A program made the position numbers and the translations under genes. From the NCBI GenBank assembly GCA_964392115.1, contig CAYMOU010000016.1, forward strand, positions 1 through 32,628: a stretch of DNA of 32,628 nt, in the 5' to 3' direction. This DNA comes from CAYXWM01 sp964392115 (GTDB lineage Bacteria; Bacillota; Clostridia; Lachnospirales; WRBF01). Under the pieces are notes generated by a model that was not told where the DNA came from, did no database searches, and saw nothing but the letters and a program-made list of their open reading frames with translations. This document shows positions 15,788-24,171 of this stretch, piece after piece. The stretch's first letter is position 1. Each line of letters begins with the position of its first letter.

Positions 15788-16291
15788 ATGTTTAGAGAAA
15801 TGCGCAGAAACAAACAGGAGCTATCAGTAGAAGACAGTATAGCAGTACTTAATTCAGCAACATCAGGAGTTCTTGCTGTATCCGGTGATAATGATTACCC
15901 ATATGCTGTTCCACTTAGTTTTGTATACGACGATTCGAGAATTTATTTTCATTGTGCCAAGTCCGGTCATAAGTTGGATGCAATTACAAGAAATGACAAA
16001 GTGTCCTTTTGCGTAATAGATGAGGATAATGTCGTTCCGGAAGAATACACCACTTATTTCAGAAGTGTAATTATATTTGGAAAAGCCCGTATTTTAGAAG
16101 ATCAGGAGGAGAAAAGAAGTGCTCTCGAAAAAATTGCGGCAAGATATTCTCCAAACCAAGAAGACGGTCGTATGAAAGAAATAGATAAGTCTTTTAATCA
16201 GGTGTGTATGGTGGAAATTTTAATTGAACATATCAGCGGCAAAGAATCTATGGCATTGGTAAAAGCAAGGAATGATAAAAGCAGCCGGTAA
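15788..16291 (+). CDS. Pyridoxamine 5'-phosphate oxidase-family flavin-binding protein (NimA-like)
   Basis: 167 residues, with the pattern of the Pyridox_ox_2/NimA split-barrel family: FREMRRNKQELS at the start, then GVLAVSGDNDYPYAVPLSFVYDD (about 32-54) and IYFHCAKSGHKLDAI (about 57-71), which form the flavin-binding barrel. A C-terminal helix region follows. Some members bind FMN and reduce nitroimidazoles; most are uncharacterised. GGAAGGTG precedes the ATG. It occupies the interior of what looks like a second copy of the upstream unit, so it was probably inserted there. Confidence 0.88.
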   Translation: MFREMRRNKQELSVEDSIAVLNSATSGVLAVSGDNDYPYAVPLSFVYDDSRIYFHCAKSGHKLDAITRNDKVSFCVIDEDNVVPEEYTTYFRSVIIFGKARILEDQEEKRSALEKIAARYSPNQEDGRMKEIDKSFNQVCMVEILIEHISGKESMALVKARNDKSSR

Positions 16292-16299
16292 TTCTTAAC

Positions 16300-16332
16300 T
16301 GCAAATAAATTTTTTATGGATGAAACCTAAAC
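16300..16332 (+). pseudogene. 3' remnant of a second copy of the 15239 gene
   Basis: The bases at 16311-16332 are identical to 15614-15635, which encode the last residues FMDET and the stop of the small acidic protein. The few bases upstream (AATAAAT) also match. No reading frame leads into it. It is the tail of a lost paralogue. Confidence 0.7.
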
Positions 16333-16390
16333 CACGTAAAACAAGTATAATCTTGTACAGGTTTTACGGACTTACAGTAACAAGCATTGA

Positions 16391-16426
16391 AAAGAGCTGT
16401 CAACTGTCTATTTGACAGCTCTTTTG
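16391..16426 (+). terminator. Strong terminator ending the duplicated segment
   Basis: AAGAGCTGTCAA (16392-16403), 8-base loop, TTGACAGCTCTT (16412-16423), then TT. This is the third, best-preserved version of the hairpin that follows tRNA-Arg. Confidence 0.88.
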
Positions 16427-16525
16427 CATAAGTCCGGTCTGGCGTTTTTTAGTATTATGCTGTAGAATATAGATGGTCGAACATTGTTCGTTCCTACGTT
16501 TTTAACCGATAAAGGAGAATTGCCA

Positions 16526-17056
16526 ATGATTGCTATGCAATACAAAATAAATTTACCCGGCGATTATAATATGGATATTATTAAAGATCGAGTACGAAAT
16601 AACGGTTGTAAAACAGACGGATTCGACGATTTATTATTTAAGTGTTATTTAATTCAAGAAAAAGGGATAACCGGTTTTCAAAATACCTATGCTCCGCTTT
16701 ATTTATGGAAGGATAGCACCGGAATGAACAAATTCCTGTTTGACGGATACTATAATAATATATTGGGTTCCTTCGGTTGGCAGAATGTTGAGACGGCAAT
16801 ACCCCTTTTACTGCAACAAAGCCACGATTTTCATACTTCGAAATATATGACAGAACTTACGGGTGAAATTTCTCCCGGTGCAAGTATGATTAATATAAAA
16901 AATATGATTTTAAGTCTCCCGGTTGAGGATGAGGGTTTTACTTGTAAGCTATGTGTGTATAAACCTGATAAATGGAAGTATGCTGTTTATTGCTTTTATA
17001 AGGATAAACCCAACTCTGAAACCGGAGTATTTCAAATTCTGCATATATCACAATAA
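16526..17056 (+). CDS. DUF4865-like protein
   Basis: 176 residues. The frame is open from 16484, but the ATG at 16526 has AAAGGAG eight bases upstream and begins MIAMQYKINLPGDYNMDIIKDRV, which I recall as the start of the DUF4865 family. Further on it has APLYLWKDSTGMNKFLFDGYY (about 56-76) and FGWQ. No signal peptide or catalytic motif is evident; the function is unknown. Members are cytoplasmic proteins of about 180 residues, so the length fits. Just upstream, 16475-16487 is a 13-base palindrome (CGAACATTGTTCG) that could be an operator. A hairpin terminator follows the gene. Confidence 0.7.
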   Translation: MIAMQYKINLPGDYNMDIIKDRVRNNGCKTDGFDDLLFKCYLIQEKGITGFQNTYAPLYLWKDSTGMNKFLFDGYYNNILGSFGWQNVETAIPLLLQQSHDFHTSKYMTELTGEISPGASMINIKNMILSLPVEDEGFTCKLCVYKPDKWKYAVYCFYKDKPNSETGVFQILHISQ

Positions 17057-17065
17057 TGTTGCCGA

Positions 17066-17120
17066 GCGGTAATGAACGGGCGAACACATTTCGCCCGAGT
17101 ACCGCCGGTTTTCTTTATTT
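17066..17120 (+). terminator. Terminator between the DUF4865-like gene and crcB
   Basis: Nested stems GCGGTA (17066-17071)/TACCGC (17100-17105) and GGGCGAA (17078-17084)/TTCGCCC (17090-17096), followed by GGTTTTCTTTATTT. The T tract favours the plus strand; the hairpin may also stop minus-strand crcB transcripts. Confidence 0.8.
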
Positions 17121-17499
17121 ATACCGCCTTTAAAATCGTCTTTGCCGCTACCAAACCGATAAACACAAACAAAATACTAAGCCCTACATTCAACAAAATA
17201 TTACCCAGGGCGAAAATGTATTTACCGCCTTCAAAATAACGGACGGTTTCCATGCTGAATGTGGAAAATGTGCTTAATCCGCCCAACAGTCCGGTGGTTA
17301 AAAACAGTTTTGTATTATCCGGTAATGCTGATGTTTGACGCTCCATGCCTATAATAAAGCCTATAATCAAGGCAGCAATAACATTGGATAACAGTGTAGC
17401 CAACGGAAACGGCGGATTAAATTGTTCGAATAACTTCACAAACAGAAAACGGCTACAAGCACCGATAAATCCGCCTATTCCTACCATGATGATACTCAT
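17119..17499 (-). CDS. crcB: Fluoride-specific ion channel CrcB/FluC
   Basis: 126-residue membrane protein with four transmembrane helices. It has GGFIGACSRF near the N-terminus, a Asn in LLSNVIAALIIGF (about 36-48), and the phenylalanine/threonine motif GGLSTFSTFSMET (about 74-86) that lines the fluoride pore. FluC channels work as antiparallel dimers and export fluoride passively. AGGGAG precedes the ATG. It lies 87 bp after the histidine kinase gene on the same strand, with no clear terminator between, so it may be read by the upstream operon. I see no fluoride riboswitch in the short gap. Confidence 0.93.
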   Translation of the reverse strand: MSIIMVGIGGFIGACSRFLFVKLFEQFNPPFPLATLLSNVIAALIIGFIIGMERQTSALPDNTKLFLTTGLLGGLSTFSTFSMETVRYFEGGKYIFALGNILLNVGLSILFVFIGLVAAKTILKAV

Positions 17500-17586
17500 G
17501 CAAGTCTCCCTTCGGTCATAAAAAATTTGTAAATATAAATTATTCAGATATATCTTGTATCGTTATGTGAAATGAAAAAACCTTCC

Positions 17587-19536
17587 CTATCCTTTTCCTC
17601 CGGACAACAGAAGTACCGTGCCGGTAAACCTGCCTTTTTCATTATCGAAAAAAAATTCTGCTTCTCCGTGGTGTCGCTTTGCAACCGTCATTATAGATTT
17701 TAGACCATATCCCTTACGATTTGCAGCTTTTGATGATGCAAAGTCCTTTCCTTTTTTAAGAACCCTGCCGTCCGTACTGTTTTCAATATGAATAAAAATT
17801 GCCGAGTTCTCCTGTGCTATGGACAGTGTAATAAACCGTCCATCATCCCGGCGGCAACAAGCCTCTATTGCATTTTCCAATAAGTTAGAAAGCACAGCAC
17901 ACAAATCAGCATCGGGAATGCCTGTTTCCTTACCAATCGGAAGCCTTAGTATCAACTTAATTTCTTGATTTTCGGCCTGCCGAATGTAGTGGTGTAATAA
18001 CACATTAACCACATCGTTTTCAGAATAACGCAAAGGCTTGTCCTTTTCCATAGCCACGCCGTATTGCTTAACATATTCTTCCAGATTATTATATTCTTTA
18101 CTCTGAATAAAGCCGCCTATCATCATAAAATGGTGGCGAAGGTCGTGGCGGGCTCGTTGGGTTTCTTCGATTTTTTCGGTCAACAGCGCATAGTTTGCCC
18201 GATGCATGGAAAGCAGTTGTTCCATACCGCTTGCACGCTCGGATAGTACGGCGTTGTCACGGTACTTCATAGCCATTTCATACCCTACGGAAATTCCTAT
18301 GCACAGCACCAGAACAAAACTACCGAATTCGGGAAACCAGCCTGTAACCATAGGTTCATGGAGTGGCAGTATTCTATCTGTTAGCAGCGCTGTGTCAAAT
18401 ACCAAAATTCCAAATATAATGATACGAGAATGAGGCGTTTGCTGAATGACAGCCTTTATGGCGGATATGCTTATTCCTATGGCCGCTGTCCATTGAAAAC
18501 TCATTACCAGCAAGGAATATGCGTAAAACAGCCTCAAGTCCCATAAGGGAATAAAAAAAGGCGACAGAAAGCAAACGGCACAAGTAACAATACCAAATGC
18601 AACAATTATACGATTAAAAATTTGCCACTTGCCGGTACTGCCATGCAGAATATTTTGCAACAGTAGCACTATAGTAAGCAAAGCGTAAAATGATGTATTT
18701 TCCTGCGCATATAGAAAACTGTGGTTTCCGGGAAAGGCCTGCCACAGTGGATAAGCGGTATAACCCACAAAGCAAATACATAAAAGCCCGAATAAAATAG
18801 CAAGCCTGTTACGCCCGGAAAGCAGACCTATAAGCACAGCCAACAGCCCGATAGCAAGGGCAAAGGCAGTAAGCAGACTGCGAAAGAGAAACCGCACATT
18901 CACAAGAGCATCCACAGCCTTTGCTTTGCCGAAAGCCGGTGGGTAAACCATGCCGCTGTATATATGCGAAAAATCGGAAACCGCCAAAATAATCTCCGTC
19001 TTGCCGTATGCCATAAATTTTACCGAAAGGTTGCCTGTTTCGGGTTTATAATGACTAGGCCGAGGTTCACCCATAAGGGCCGCCGGCCAACCGTTTATAT
19101 AGAGCCCATAAGCCGAAAAAATCTCCGGAAGCGCCAGCATATATTCCGCCGGCTCCCGGGGCAGTAAAATATTCATACGATAAGTTGCACTGCCATGGGG
19201 TAATTTTGAAGTGTCGCCCATCTCAAAACCACCGTACTGCCCGATAAAAATAATTTCATCGGGTGTTGGTGTTGATGTTGCGTCCGTGAAATCCTGTGGG
19301 TCAAGCAATCGCCCGTCATAATACTCCCAGCCGTCAACTAGAAACATAACGGGAAATTCGGCAAGGGATTCTTCGCTTAATCTTAGTATACCCTCTTGTG
19401 CCTGAGGGCCGGCGGCCGTGTATTTATTGTCAAACGTATACAGTAGAAGAAAAAATAATACTGCCAACGTACAGATTGAAAGTGTCCAAAGTATACCTGT
19501 CAGCGGTTTCAAAAACCTTTGGCTTTTTTCGCTCAT
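17587..19536 (-). CDS. 7TM sensor histidine kinase, GHKL type
   Basis: 649 residues. Helix at about 12-34, an extracytoplasmic jelly-roll-like domain (about 60-200) and about seven membrane helices (about 212-425): a 7TMR-DISM-like sensor. Then a coiled coil (about 430-460), the H-box RHDLRHHF with phospho-acceptor His464, the N-box NLLENAIEAC near 551 and a G-box GYGLKS near 609. The kinase core is of the AgrC/CitA-like GHKL kind that pairs with LytTR regulators. The ATG overlaps the stop of the surface-protein gene by four bases, so it is the third gene of the operon RR-surface protein-HK. The ligand is unknown; DISM domains often bind carbohydrates or small molecules. Confidence 0.9.
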   Translation of the reverse strand: MSEKSQRFLKPLTGILWTLSICTLAVLFFLLLYTFDNKYTAAGPQAQEGILRLSEESLAEFPVMFLVDGWEYYDGRLLDPQDFTDATSTPTPDEIIFIGQYGGFEMGDTSKLPHGSATYRMNILLPREPAEYMLALPEIFSAYGLYINGWPAALMGEPRPSHYKPETGNLSVKFMAYGKTEIILAVSDFSHIYSGMVYPPAFGKAKAVDALVNVRFLFRSLLTAFALAIGLLAVLIGLLSGRNRLAILFGLLCICFVGYTAYPLWQAFPGNHSFLYAQENTSFYALLTIVLLLQNILHGSTGKWQIFNRIIVAFGIVTCAVCFLSPFFIPLWDLRLFYAYSLLVMSFQWTAAIGISISAIKAVIQQTPHSRIIIFGILVFDTALLTDRILPLHEPMVTGWFPEFGSFVLVLCIGISVGYEMAMKYRDNAVLSERASGMEQLLSMHRANYALLTEKIEETQRARHDLRHHFMMIGGFIQSKEYNNLEEYVKQYGVAMEKDKPLRYSENDVVNVLLHHYIRQAENQEIKLILRLPIGKETGIPDADLCAVLSNLLENAIEACCRRDDGRFITLSIAQENSAIFIHIENSTDGRVLKKGKDFASSKAANRKGYGLKSIMTVAKRHHGEAEFFFDNEKGRFTGTVLLLSGGKG

Positions 19537-21926
19537 GCGTTACCCCTAAACCGTAAACGCAAAAATGCATAGCCTCCGGCAAACAACACGAAAGCGCAGA
19601 CGGCTATGGGTATTGCAACGCCGGTTTCGGCTTGGCGTGAGGGTGATGGTTGGTCGGGTTGTCTAAATGCGGGTTGTTTAAGTCCCGGGATTGTATTTGC
19701 GGTAGTATTATTGTCTTCACTGTTGATAAGCGGTGCCGTTGGCAGATTTACAATTGCAACTTGTGTAAGGGCAAGGCTTTCGTCCGGTATTTCATCATTA
19801 TTTAAACCGACATGAATTAAATTATTACCCAACGGTATGCCCCGTTTTTCGGAATTTATGTTATTTAGGTTAGCCGTATTGCCCGGGTTTTCGGTTCTGT
19901 CGGTATTGTATATATTATTCTCAAGACTGTCGTTATCACCGACCGATTCGTTTTCCATATTGCCGCCATAGTTTCCGCTGTTACCTAAATTGTCGTCAAC
20001 CTCTTGATTTTGACTACTACCGGGATTTTCACCTGTTGTATTTGTGATAGTGTCGGTGCCGGTTTTACGGCCGCCGAGGTTTCTGTTATTGTCGTTGCCG
20101 TTATCGGTATTATCTCTGCCGGAATTGTCATTACCACCCGGGTTGTGGTTGTCGTCGGGATTTTCGTTGTCGTCATCGTCGTCATCGGGATTGCCGCCGT
20201 CGTTTTTTCTGTGCGGTCCAGGCTTAATGCCTATTATTCGGTCTGCCCCGGTTCGGTCGCCGCCACGGTCGTCTATAGGCTGACCGTCCGCATACGAGAA
20301 TTGTATAACATTAGATTCGCCTACATTGGGAACATCTACCAAAACCATGCATCCGTCCGAAATTGCAGACATGGTTAAATATACGCTATTGTAGCCATCA
20401 TACCCTTCTTCCCAAATGACATTTTCGTCATCACTGTAATCATACCAGGTTTTGCCATCGTCCGACCGCAGGAGGCTACATTCATCCAGTGCCCATTTTT
20501 CGCTTTGCCATAAACGAAGCTCTACAAATTCTTCCTCTAAATCATTCAGGAAGTCCGTATATTCTGTTTCATAAATGCTTGGAATATCGGGGTCCCTGAC
20601 TTCAATTACCATCTTTGCATTTTCGGTAATATCTATAAATTGAGAAATCCAAAAAGGAGAGTAATAATTTGATATTTTCCCGGGAACCGTGGTTTTGCCT
20701 GTAACAGAAAAATCCACAGCCCCGTAAACGCTTTCGTCCCACTTGGTTATGAAGCCGGCGATTGCAGACCTTACCTCTCCGCCTGTAAGCGGCGTATATT
20801 TGTTGTATCTTAACATATATTTCAGATCTTCCAAGCTGCTGTTTTGCTTTATCATCATAAAGGCCGGTTCTGTTACCCGGGTATATGAACGAATACCGCT
20901 ACCCTCCGGGTTTGGCTGTGCTATACAGGTGTCTGCATAAACATTATTACCCCGCACACTTACGGCGTTTGCTCCGGAAGCCTCCAACTTGCAAAAGGAA
21001 AGGAGGGCACCTTCCGGAGCTGACACAGCAGTGCTGTCCTCTCCTTCAACTTCAATATCAAAACAGCAAGCATTAAACCAATCCGTAAATTCTATGCCTA
21101 TTGCACCGGTACCGTAAGAACGAATTTTTCCCGGCGGATAGTATAGAATTTCAACGTCATTATACGTTCCTTTGCCGGAACCCGAAATACTCAAGGCCGT
21201 ACCGCCTACGCCTTCCTTTCCTGTTGCGGTTATATTTAATTTATAAAGGCAGTTGTTCCGGTCGCCGGTAAAAATTCGCCCAAGGGATTTTACTTGAATT
21301 ACAGGCGTGTTAACACCTTCTCCGGTAAACATCAGTTGGCCGCCAAAATATTGATCTAAACTTATACTTCCTCCGTCGAACACAAGGCCATGCATATTCG
21401 TATCAACGGTGATTGAAGAAGAGCTTTGAACCAAAAAACTCCGGGTAACGGTAATGCTGTTTCCTAAGATTACTGTGCCGCCGGTTTCTAAATGTTCAAG
21501 AAGCCAATTTTTTAACTCAGCTTCGGTAGATACAGTATTCTCTTCGGCTACCGTTAGCGGTTGTGCGGAAATGTCTAAGGTTATGGGGTTGTCTATGGTT
21601 ATTTCAAGGTTTTCGGTATCCTCGGGATTAATCTCGGTTTCGGAATCCGTTTCCTCATCCGGTTCGGACGGTTGGCTGTCTTCCGGCTCAGGTAATGTAG
21701 TGTTGTCTTCTATAATGTGAGCGTTTGAATCTTTATTATCGGAATCTACATCGCTCAATTCTTCATCGGTTAATTCTTCATCGGTTATATTCTCATCAAG
21801 TAAATCCTCGGCTGTAAACAATGTATCTACTCTATCTTCCTCGGCAGCATAGACAAAAGCTACCTGTGCAGTCGTCAAAAGAACAGTCAGTATTAAGACA
21901 AATATCTTCTTTACTGTGTTTTTCAT
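19533..21926 (-). CDS. Large anchored surface protein with beta-helix-like region, encoded between regulator and kinase
   Basis: 797 residues, family not recognised. Order: signal peptide (1-28, ending VYAAEE), a very acidic Asp/Glu/Thr/Ser stretch (about 29-110), a region of short beta turns rich in V/I/G/N (about 125-360; GGTVILGNSITVTRSFLVQ, GGSISLDQYFGGQLMFTG) resembling a right-handed parallel beta helix, a second folded region (about 370-560), a low-complexity Asn/Asp/Gly linker (about 570-760), and a C-terminal membrane helix (about 769-791) followed by a basic RLRFRG tail. No LPXTG is seen before the helix. It should sit in the membrane with the long arm crossing the wall. Both ends overlap the neighbouring genes by ATGA, so it is made together with regulator and kinase. 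Confidence 0.85.
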   Translation of the reverse strand: MKNTVKKIFVLILTVLLTTAQVAFVYAAEEDRVDTLFTAEDLLDENITDEELTDEELSDVDSDNKDSNAHIIEDNTTLPEPEDSQPSEPDEETDSETEINPEDTENLEITIDNPITLDISAQPLTVAEENTVSTEAELKNWLLEHLETGGTVILGNSITVTRSFLVQSSSSITVDTNMHGLVFDGGSISLDQYFGGQLMFTGEGVNTPVIQVKSLGRIFTGDRNNCLYKLNITATGKEGVGGTALSISGSGKGTYNDVEILYYPPGKIRSYGTGAIGIEFTDWFNACCFDIEVEGEDSTAVSAPEGALLSFCKLEASGANAVSVRGNNVYADTCIAQPNPEGSGIRSYTRVTEPAFMMIKQNSSLEDLKYMLRYNKYTPLTGGEVRSAIAGFITKWDESVYGAVDFSVTGKTTVPGKISNYYSPFWISQFIDITENAKMVIEVRDPDIPSIYETEYTDFLNDLEEEFVELRLWQSEKWALDECSLLRSDDGKTWYDYSDDENVIWEEGYDGYNSVYLTMSAISDGCMVLVDVPNVGESNVIQFSYADGQPIDDRGGDRTGADRIIGIKPGPHRKNDGGNPDDDDDDNENPDDNHNPGGNDNSGRDNTDNGNDNNRNLGGRKTGTDTITNTTGENPGSSQNQEVDDNLGNSGNYGGNMENESVGDNDSLENNIYNTDRTENPGNTANLNNINSEKRGIPLGNNLIHVGLNNDEIPDESLALTQVAIVNLPTAPLINSEDNNTTANTIPGLKQPAFRQPDQPSPSRQAETGVAIPIAVCAFVLFAGGYAFLRLRFRGNA

Positions 21927-22651
21927 ACATTCTCCACTCCCATGCCGGCGTTGGCCTTAAAGCGTGTCAGAGCCAGCCGGATTTCTTTTTTACCGTTCTT
22001 TCGTATAGGCACAATATGGCCGCCTGTCATCTTAAAATCTTGCTCTCCAATCTCCGCTACATGGTTCATATTTACAATATAACTGCGGTGACAGCGCAAA
22101 AAGGCTTTGTCTCCCAACTTTTCTTCTATTTCGGACAGTGACATTCGAGTTTTTATAACGTCTTTTCGAGTATGAAACAGTGCATCATTGCCGTAGATTT
22201 CAATGTATTCGATTTGTGAAAGAAACAGCGGCAGCATACCGCCGGTTTGAGGTATTTCAATCACTCTTGCGCTACGCTCAAAAACCTCACGGCACATATG
22301 CAGTGTGGTTTCCAGCTTATGGGCGTTAATGGGTTTTAACATATAACCGCCGGCTTGTACCAAGAAACCCTCCATAGAAAAATCCGGTGTTACGGTTGTG
22401 AAAACAAACAGACAATCCCTGTCAGTCAAACGTATGGTTCTTGCGGCTTCCATACCGGATATTCCGGGCAGATATATGTCCAGAAAAATCAGGTCAAAAG
22501 CACCCGGTGAATAAGCCGCAAGCAACTCCTCGGCAGAGGAAAAGCTGCGTATTACCCCATGACAGCTTTTTGACTTCAAATAGTTTTCCATATGCCTTTG
22601 CAAAAGTAAGGTATCATCGGCATTGTCCTCACAAATGGCAATGTTCATCAC
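21923..22651 (-). CDS. LytTR-family response regulator
   Basis: 242 residues. Receiver domain (1-120) with acidic residues ED near 7-8, phospho-acceptor Asp57 in FLDIYLPG, a Thr in FVFTTV and Lys in YMLKPI. The DNA-binding LytTR domain (about 135-240) has YIEIYGNDALFHT, RCHRSYIVNM and MTGGHIVPI. AAGGAGG precedes the ATG. It is the first gene of the operon and overlaps the next by four bases. LytTR proteins bind direct repeats about two helical turns apart; such a pair lies in the upstream gap. Confidence 0.95.
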   Translation of the reverse strand: MMNIAICEDNADDTLLLQRHMENYLKSKSCHGVIRSFSSAEELLAAYSPGAFDLIFLDIYLPGISGMEAARTIRLTDRDCLFVFTTVTPDFSMEGFLVQAGGYMLKPINAHKLETTLHMCREVFERSARVIEIPQTGGMLPLFLSQIEYIEIYGNDALFHTRKDVIKTRMSLSEIEEKLGDKAFLRCHRSYIVNMNHVAEIGEQDFKMTGGHIVPIRKNGKKEIRLALTRFKANAGMGVENV

Positions 22652-22690
22652 TTATGCCTCCTTATAGGCAAAATACTCCAATATTAGTAT

Positions 22691-22718
22691 ATTATAGCAA
22701 ACATAAATAGTTAATCAA
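22691..22718 (-). promoter_or_regulatory. Promoter of the RR-surface protein-HK operon
   Basis: On the minus strand TTGATT (complement of 22713-22718), 16-bp spacer, TATAAT (complement of 22691-22696), about 40 bp from the regulator start. Confidence 0.6.
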
Positions 22719-22732
22719 CAAATTTTTTTCCC

Positions 22733-22764
22733 GTTTGTCACAAAAAAATACTGTTCGTCACAAA
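22733..22764. promoter_or_regulatory. Paired 12-bp direct repeats, candidate LytTR operator
   Basis: GTTTGTCACAAA (22733-22744) and GTTCGTCACAAA (22753-22764) differ at one base and are exactly 20 bp apart, start to start. The pair lies between the two divergent promoters, ending three bases before the plus-strand -35 box and 14 bases from the minus-strand -35 box. The spacing matches the direct-repeat layout of LytTR sites. Confidence 0.65.
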
Positions 22765-22767
22765 CTA

Positions 22768-22796
22768 TTGTTTTGTCCTTCCACCTTCGTTATATT
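22768..22796 (+). promoter_or_regulatory. Promoter of the pseudo-receiver/lipoprotein operon
   Basis: TTGTTT (22768-22773), 17 bp, TATATT (22791-22796). The direct repeats abut the -35 box, as expected for an activator that contacts polymerase. Confidence 0.55.
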
Positions 22797-22826
22797 TTAC
22801 ATAAAATTATATTGAGAGGTGGTATG

Positions 22827-23216
22827 ATGTTAGACCCACAAAGAGTAGCGGTGTTTGATCTTAATGAGAATGACTGTGCCCACACCGCCCGGGAGGTACG
22901 CCTGTATTTTGAACAACAGGGAATTAAGGCGCATATTATGCAGTTTACCCGGATGCAGCCCTTCGCTTATGATTTTGACAACAGCCGGCAAACCGGCAAG
23001 CCCTATCACATGGTTTTTATTGGGGTAGATAATATGCCGGGCGTTGAAACCGCCGGAAATATCCGGGATCTTGACAGCGGCTGCCCCATGTTTCTGTTAA
23101 GCGAAACCGGTGACTACGGTATGGAGGGTTTTCGCCTACAGGCACTTGACTATATTGCCAAACCTCTGTCCCATGAGAGAGTCAGCCGATCTGTAAGCCG
23201 TATTGCCGCCAAATAA
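22827..23216 (+). CDS. Stand-alone degenerate receiver domain (pseudo-receiver)
   Basis: 129 residues with the fold pattern of an AgrA/LytT-type receiver and no output domain. FRLQALDYIAKPL (about 102-114) matches the end of such receivers, with the conserved Lys, and a Ser stands at the switch position in FLLSETG. The phospho-acceptor is missing: where the neighbouring regulator has FLDIYLPG, this protein has FIGVDNMPG. The acidic pair is also altered (VFDLNENDC). It should therefore not be phosphorylated in the usual way. The frame is open to 22773, but GAGGTGG at 22816-22822 fits the ATG at 22827 (or 22824). It is first of five co-directional genes. Confidence 0.82.
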   Translation: MLDPQRVAVFDLNENDCAHTAREVRLYFEQQGIKAHIMQFTRMQPFAYDFDNSRQTGKPYHMVFIGVDNMPGVETAGNIRDLDSGCPMFLLSETGDYGMEGFRLQALDYIAKPLSHERVSRSVSRIAAK

Positions 23217-23262
23217 CCGATTTGTACCGTATCTTAAGCAGAACGGAGGATGATATTCTATA

Positions 23263-24144
23263 ATGCAAACAAAACAACCGGGCAAGAAAGCGTTATTGTT
23301 CTTGGCACTATGCCTTATGTTGCTATTGTCACTGATTGGGTGTAGCTCACAGGAAAAAACACCTGAAAAATTTACTGCTGCACCTCAAAACTCTCCGGCA
23401 CCCACGGTCGCCGAAAAGAAAACCGCAACCCTTTACACCAATATGGAAACGGGCAACGAATCCGCCGAGTGGAAAGAACACAAATTTGAATATTCAGGCG
23501 AATTGACAGCTAAGGTTCTGGCAGATGGTTTAACCCAATTAACAGGTCTGGACTTTTTTATAGACACAACAGAAAAACCGGACGGAATTACCGTGGATTG
23601 GGCAAAAAATTCCACTCTGATTTCGAATCTTGATGACCGGGTGCAAAAAGACGAATTTCATTTTTTTGATTCGGAGTCAATGCGTTGGTTTATGATGGAT
23701 AGCCTTTGGCGAACCATAACCGAGAATTTAAAAGCAGAAAATGTGTATTTTACAACAGACGGCGGTAAGGAGCTTGCTTTTGAAGAACTTTACCCTGTGA
23801 AAGTATTTCCGCAGGAATTGCCGTATATGGGCAGCGCATTTTTCTTTGCCCATGCAGATAGTCGAGGTGATTTAACAGAGGTTAAGCCGGTAAGCGATGA
23901 TGAGGCATTTAACTTAGTATTAAAAGCCATGAAGCAGCGTGGAGAAAACGCAACAACCCTAGTACAGACCGGCCGGGATACAATAAACGGCGAACAGGCA
24001 CTTACCTTTGCCGCAGGTGAAAATTCCGCAGACGGCTCTAAATTTACGGCTATGTACCATTACGCCGTAACAGACAGCGGTAACGTATACTACCGTGATA
24101 CGTTGCAGGGTGCAGATTGGATTTTGCTTGAAATGAATGCTTAA
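23263..24144 (+). CDS. Lipoprotein with GerMN-like domain
   Basis: 293 residues. Lipoprotein signal peptide with lipobox LIGC (Cys27), then a Ser/Pro-rich spacer. The folded part (about 70-200) has a GerMN-like order: a strand and helix with LTGLDFF, a DGITVDWAKNS strand, a SESMRWFMMDSLWRTI helix and a VYFTTDGG strand. GerMN domains occur in GerM and other Gram-positive envelope proteins. A second small domain (about 205-293) follows. The match is by pattern only. GGAGG lies upstream of the ATG. It is the second gene of the operon, 46 nt after the pseudo-receiver. Confidence 0.75.
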   Translation: MQTKQPGKKALLFLALCLMLLLSLIGCSSQEKTPEKFTAAPQNSPAPTVAEKKTATLYTNMETGNESAEWKEHKFEYSGELTAKVLADGLTQLTGLDFFIDTTEKPDGITVDWAKNSTLISNLDDRVQKDEFHFFDSESMRWFMMDSLWRTITENLKAENVYFTTDGGKELAFEELYPVKVFPQELPYMGSAFFFAHADSRGDLTEVKPVSDDEAFNLVLKAMKQRGENATTLVQTGRDTINGEQALTFAAGENSADGSKFTAMYHYAVTDSGNVYYRDTLQGADWILLEMNA

Positions 24145-24171
24145 ATGTATTTCATACAAGGAGATTATAAT

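Noticed and set aside
16475..16487. LexA/SOS box
   Set aside because: The half-site spacing is one base short of the Firmicutes consensus and the gene is not a known SOS member. It is kept only as a generic palindrome.
20004..20378. Plus-strand open frames opposite the Asn/Asp-rich linker of the surface protein
   Set aside because: They are reverse readings of GAT/AAT-rich repeats and give Val/Ile- or Leu/Ser-rich nonsense proteins without start signals.
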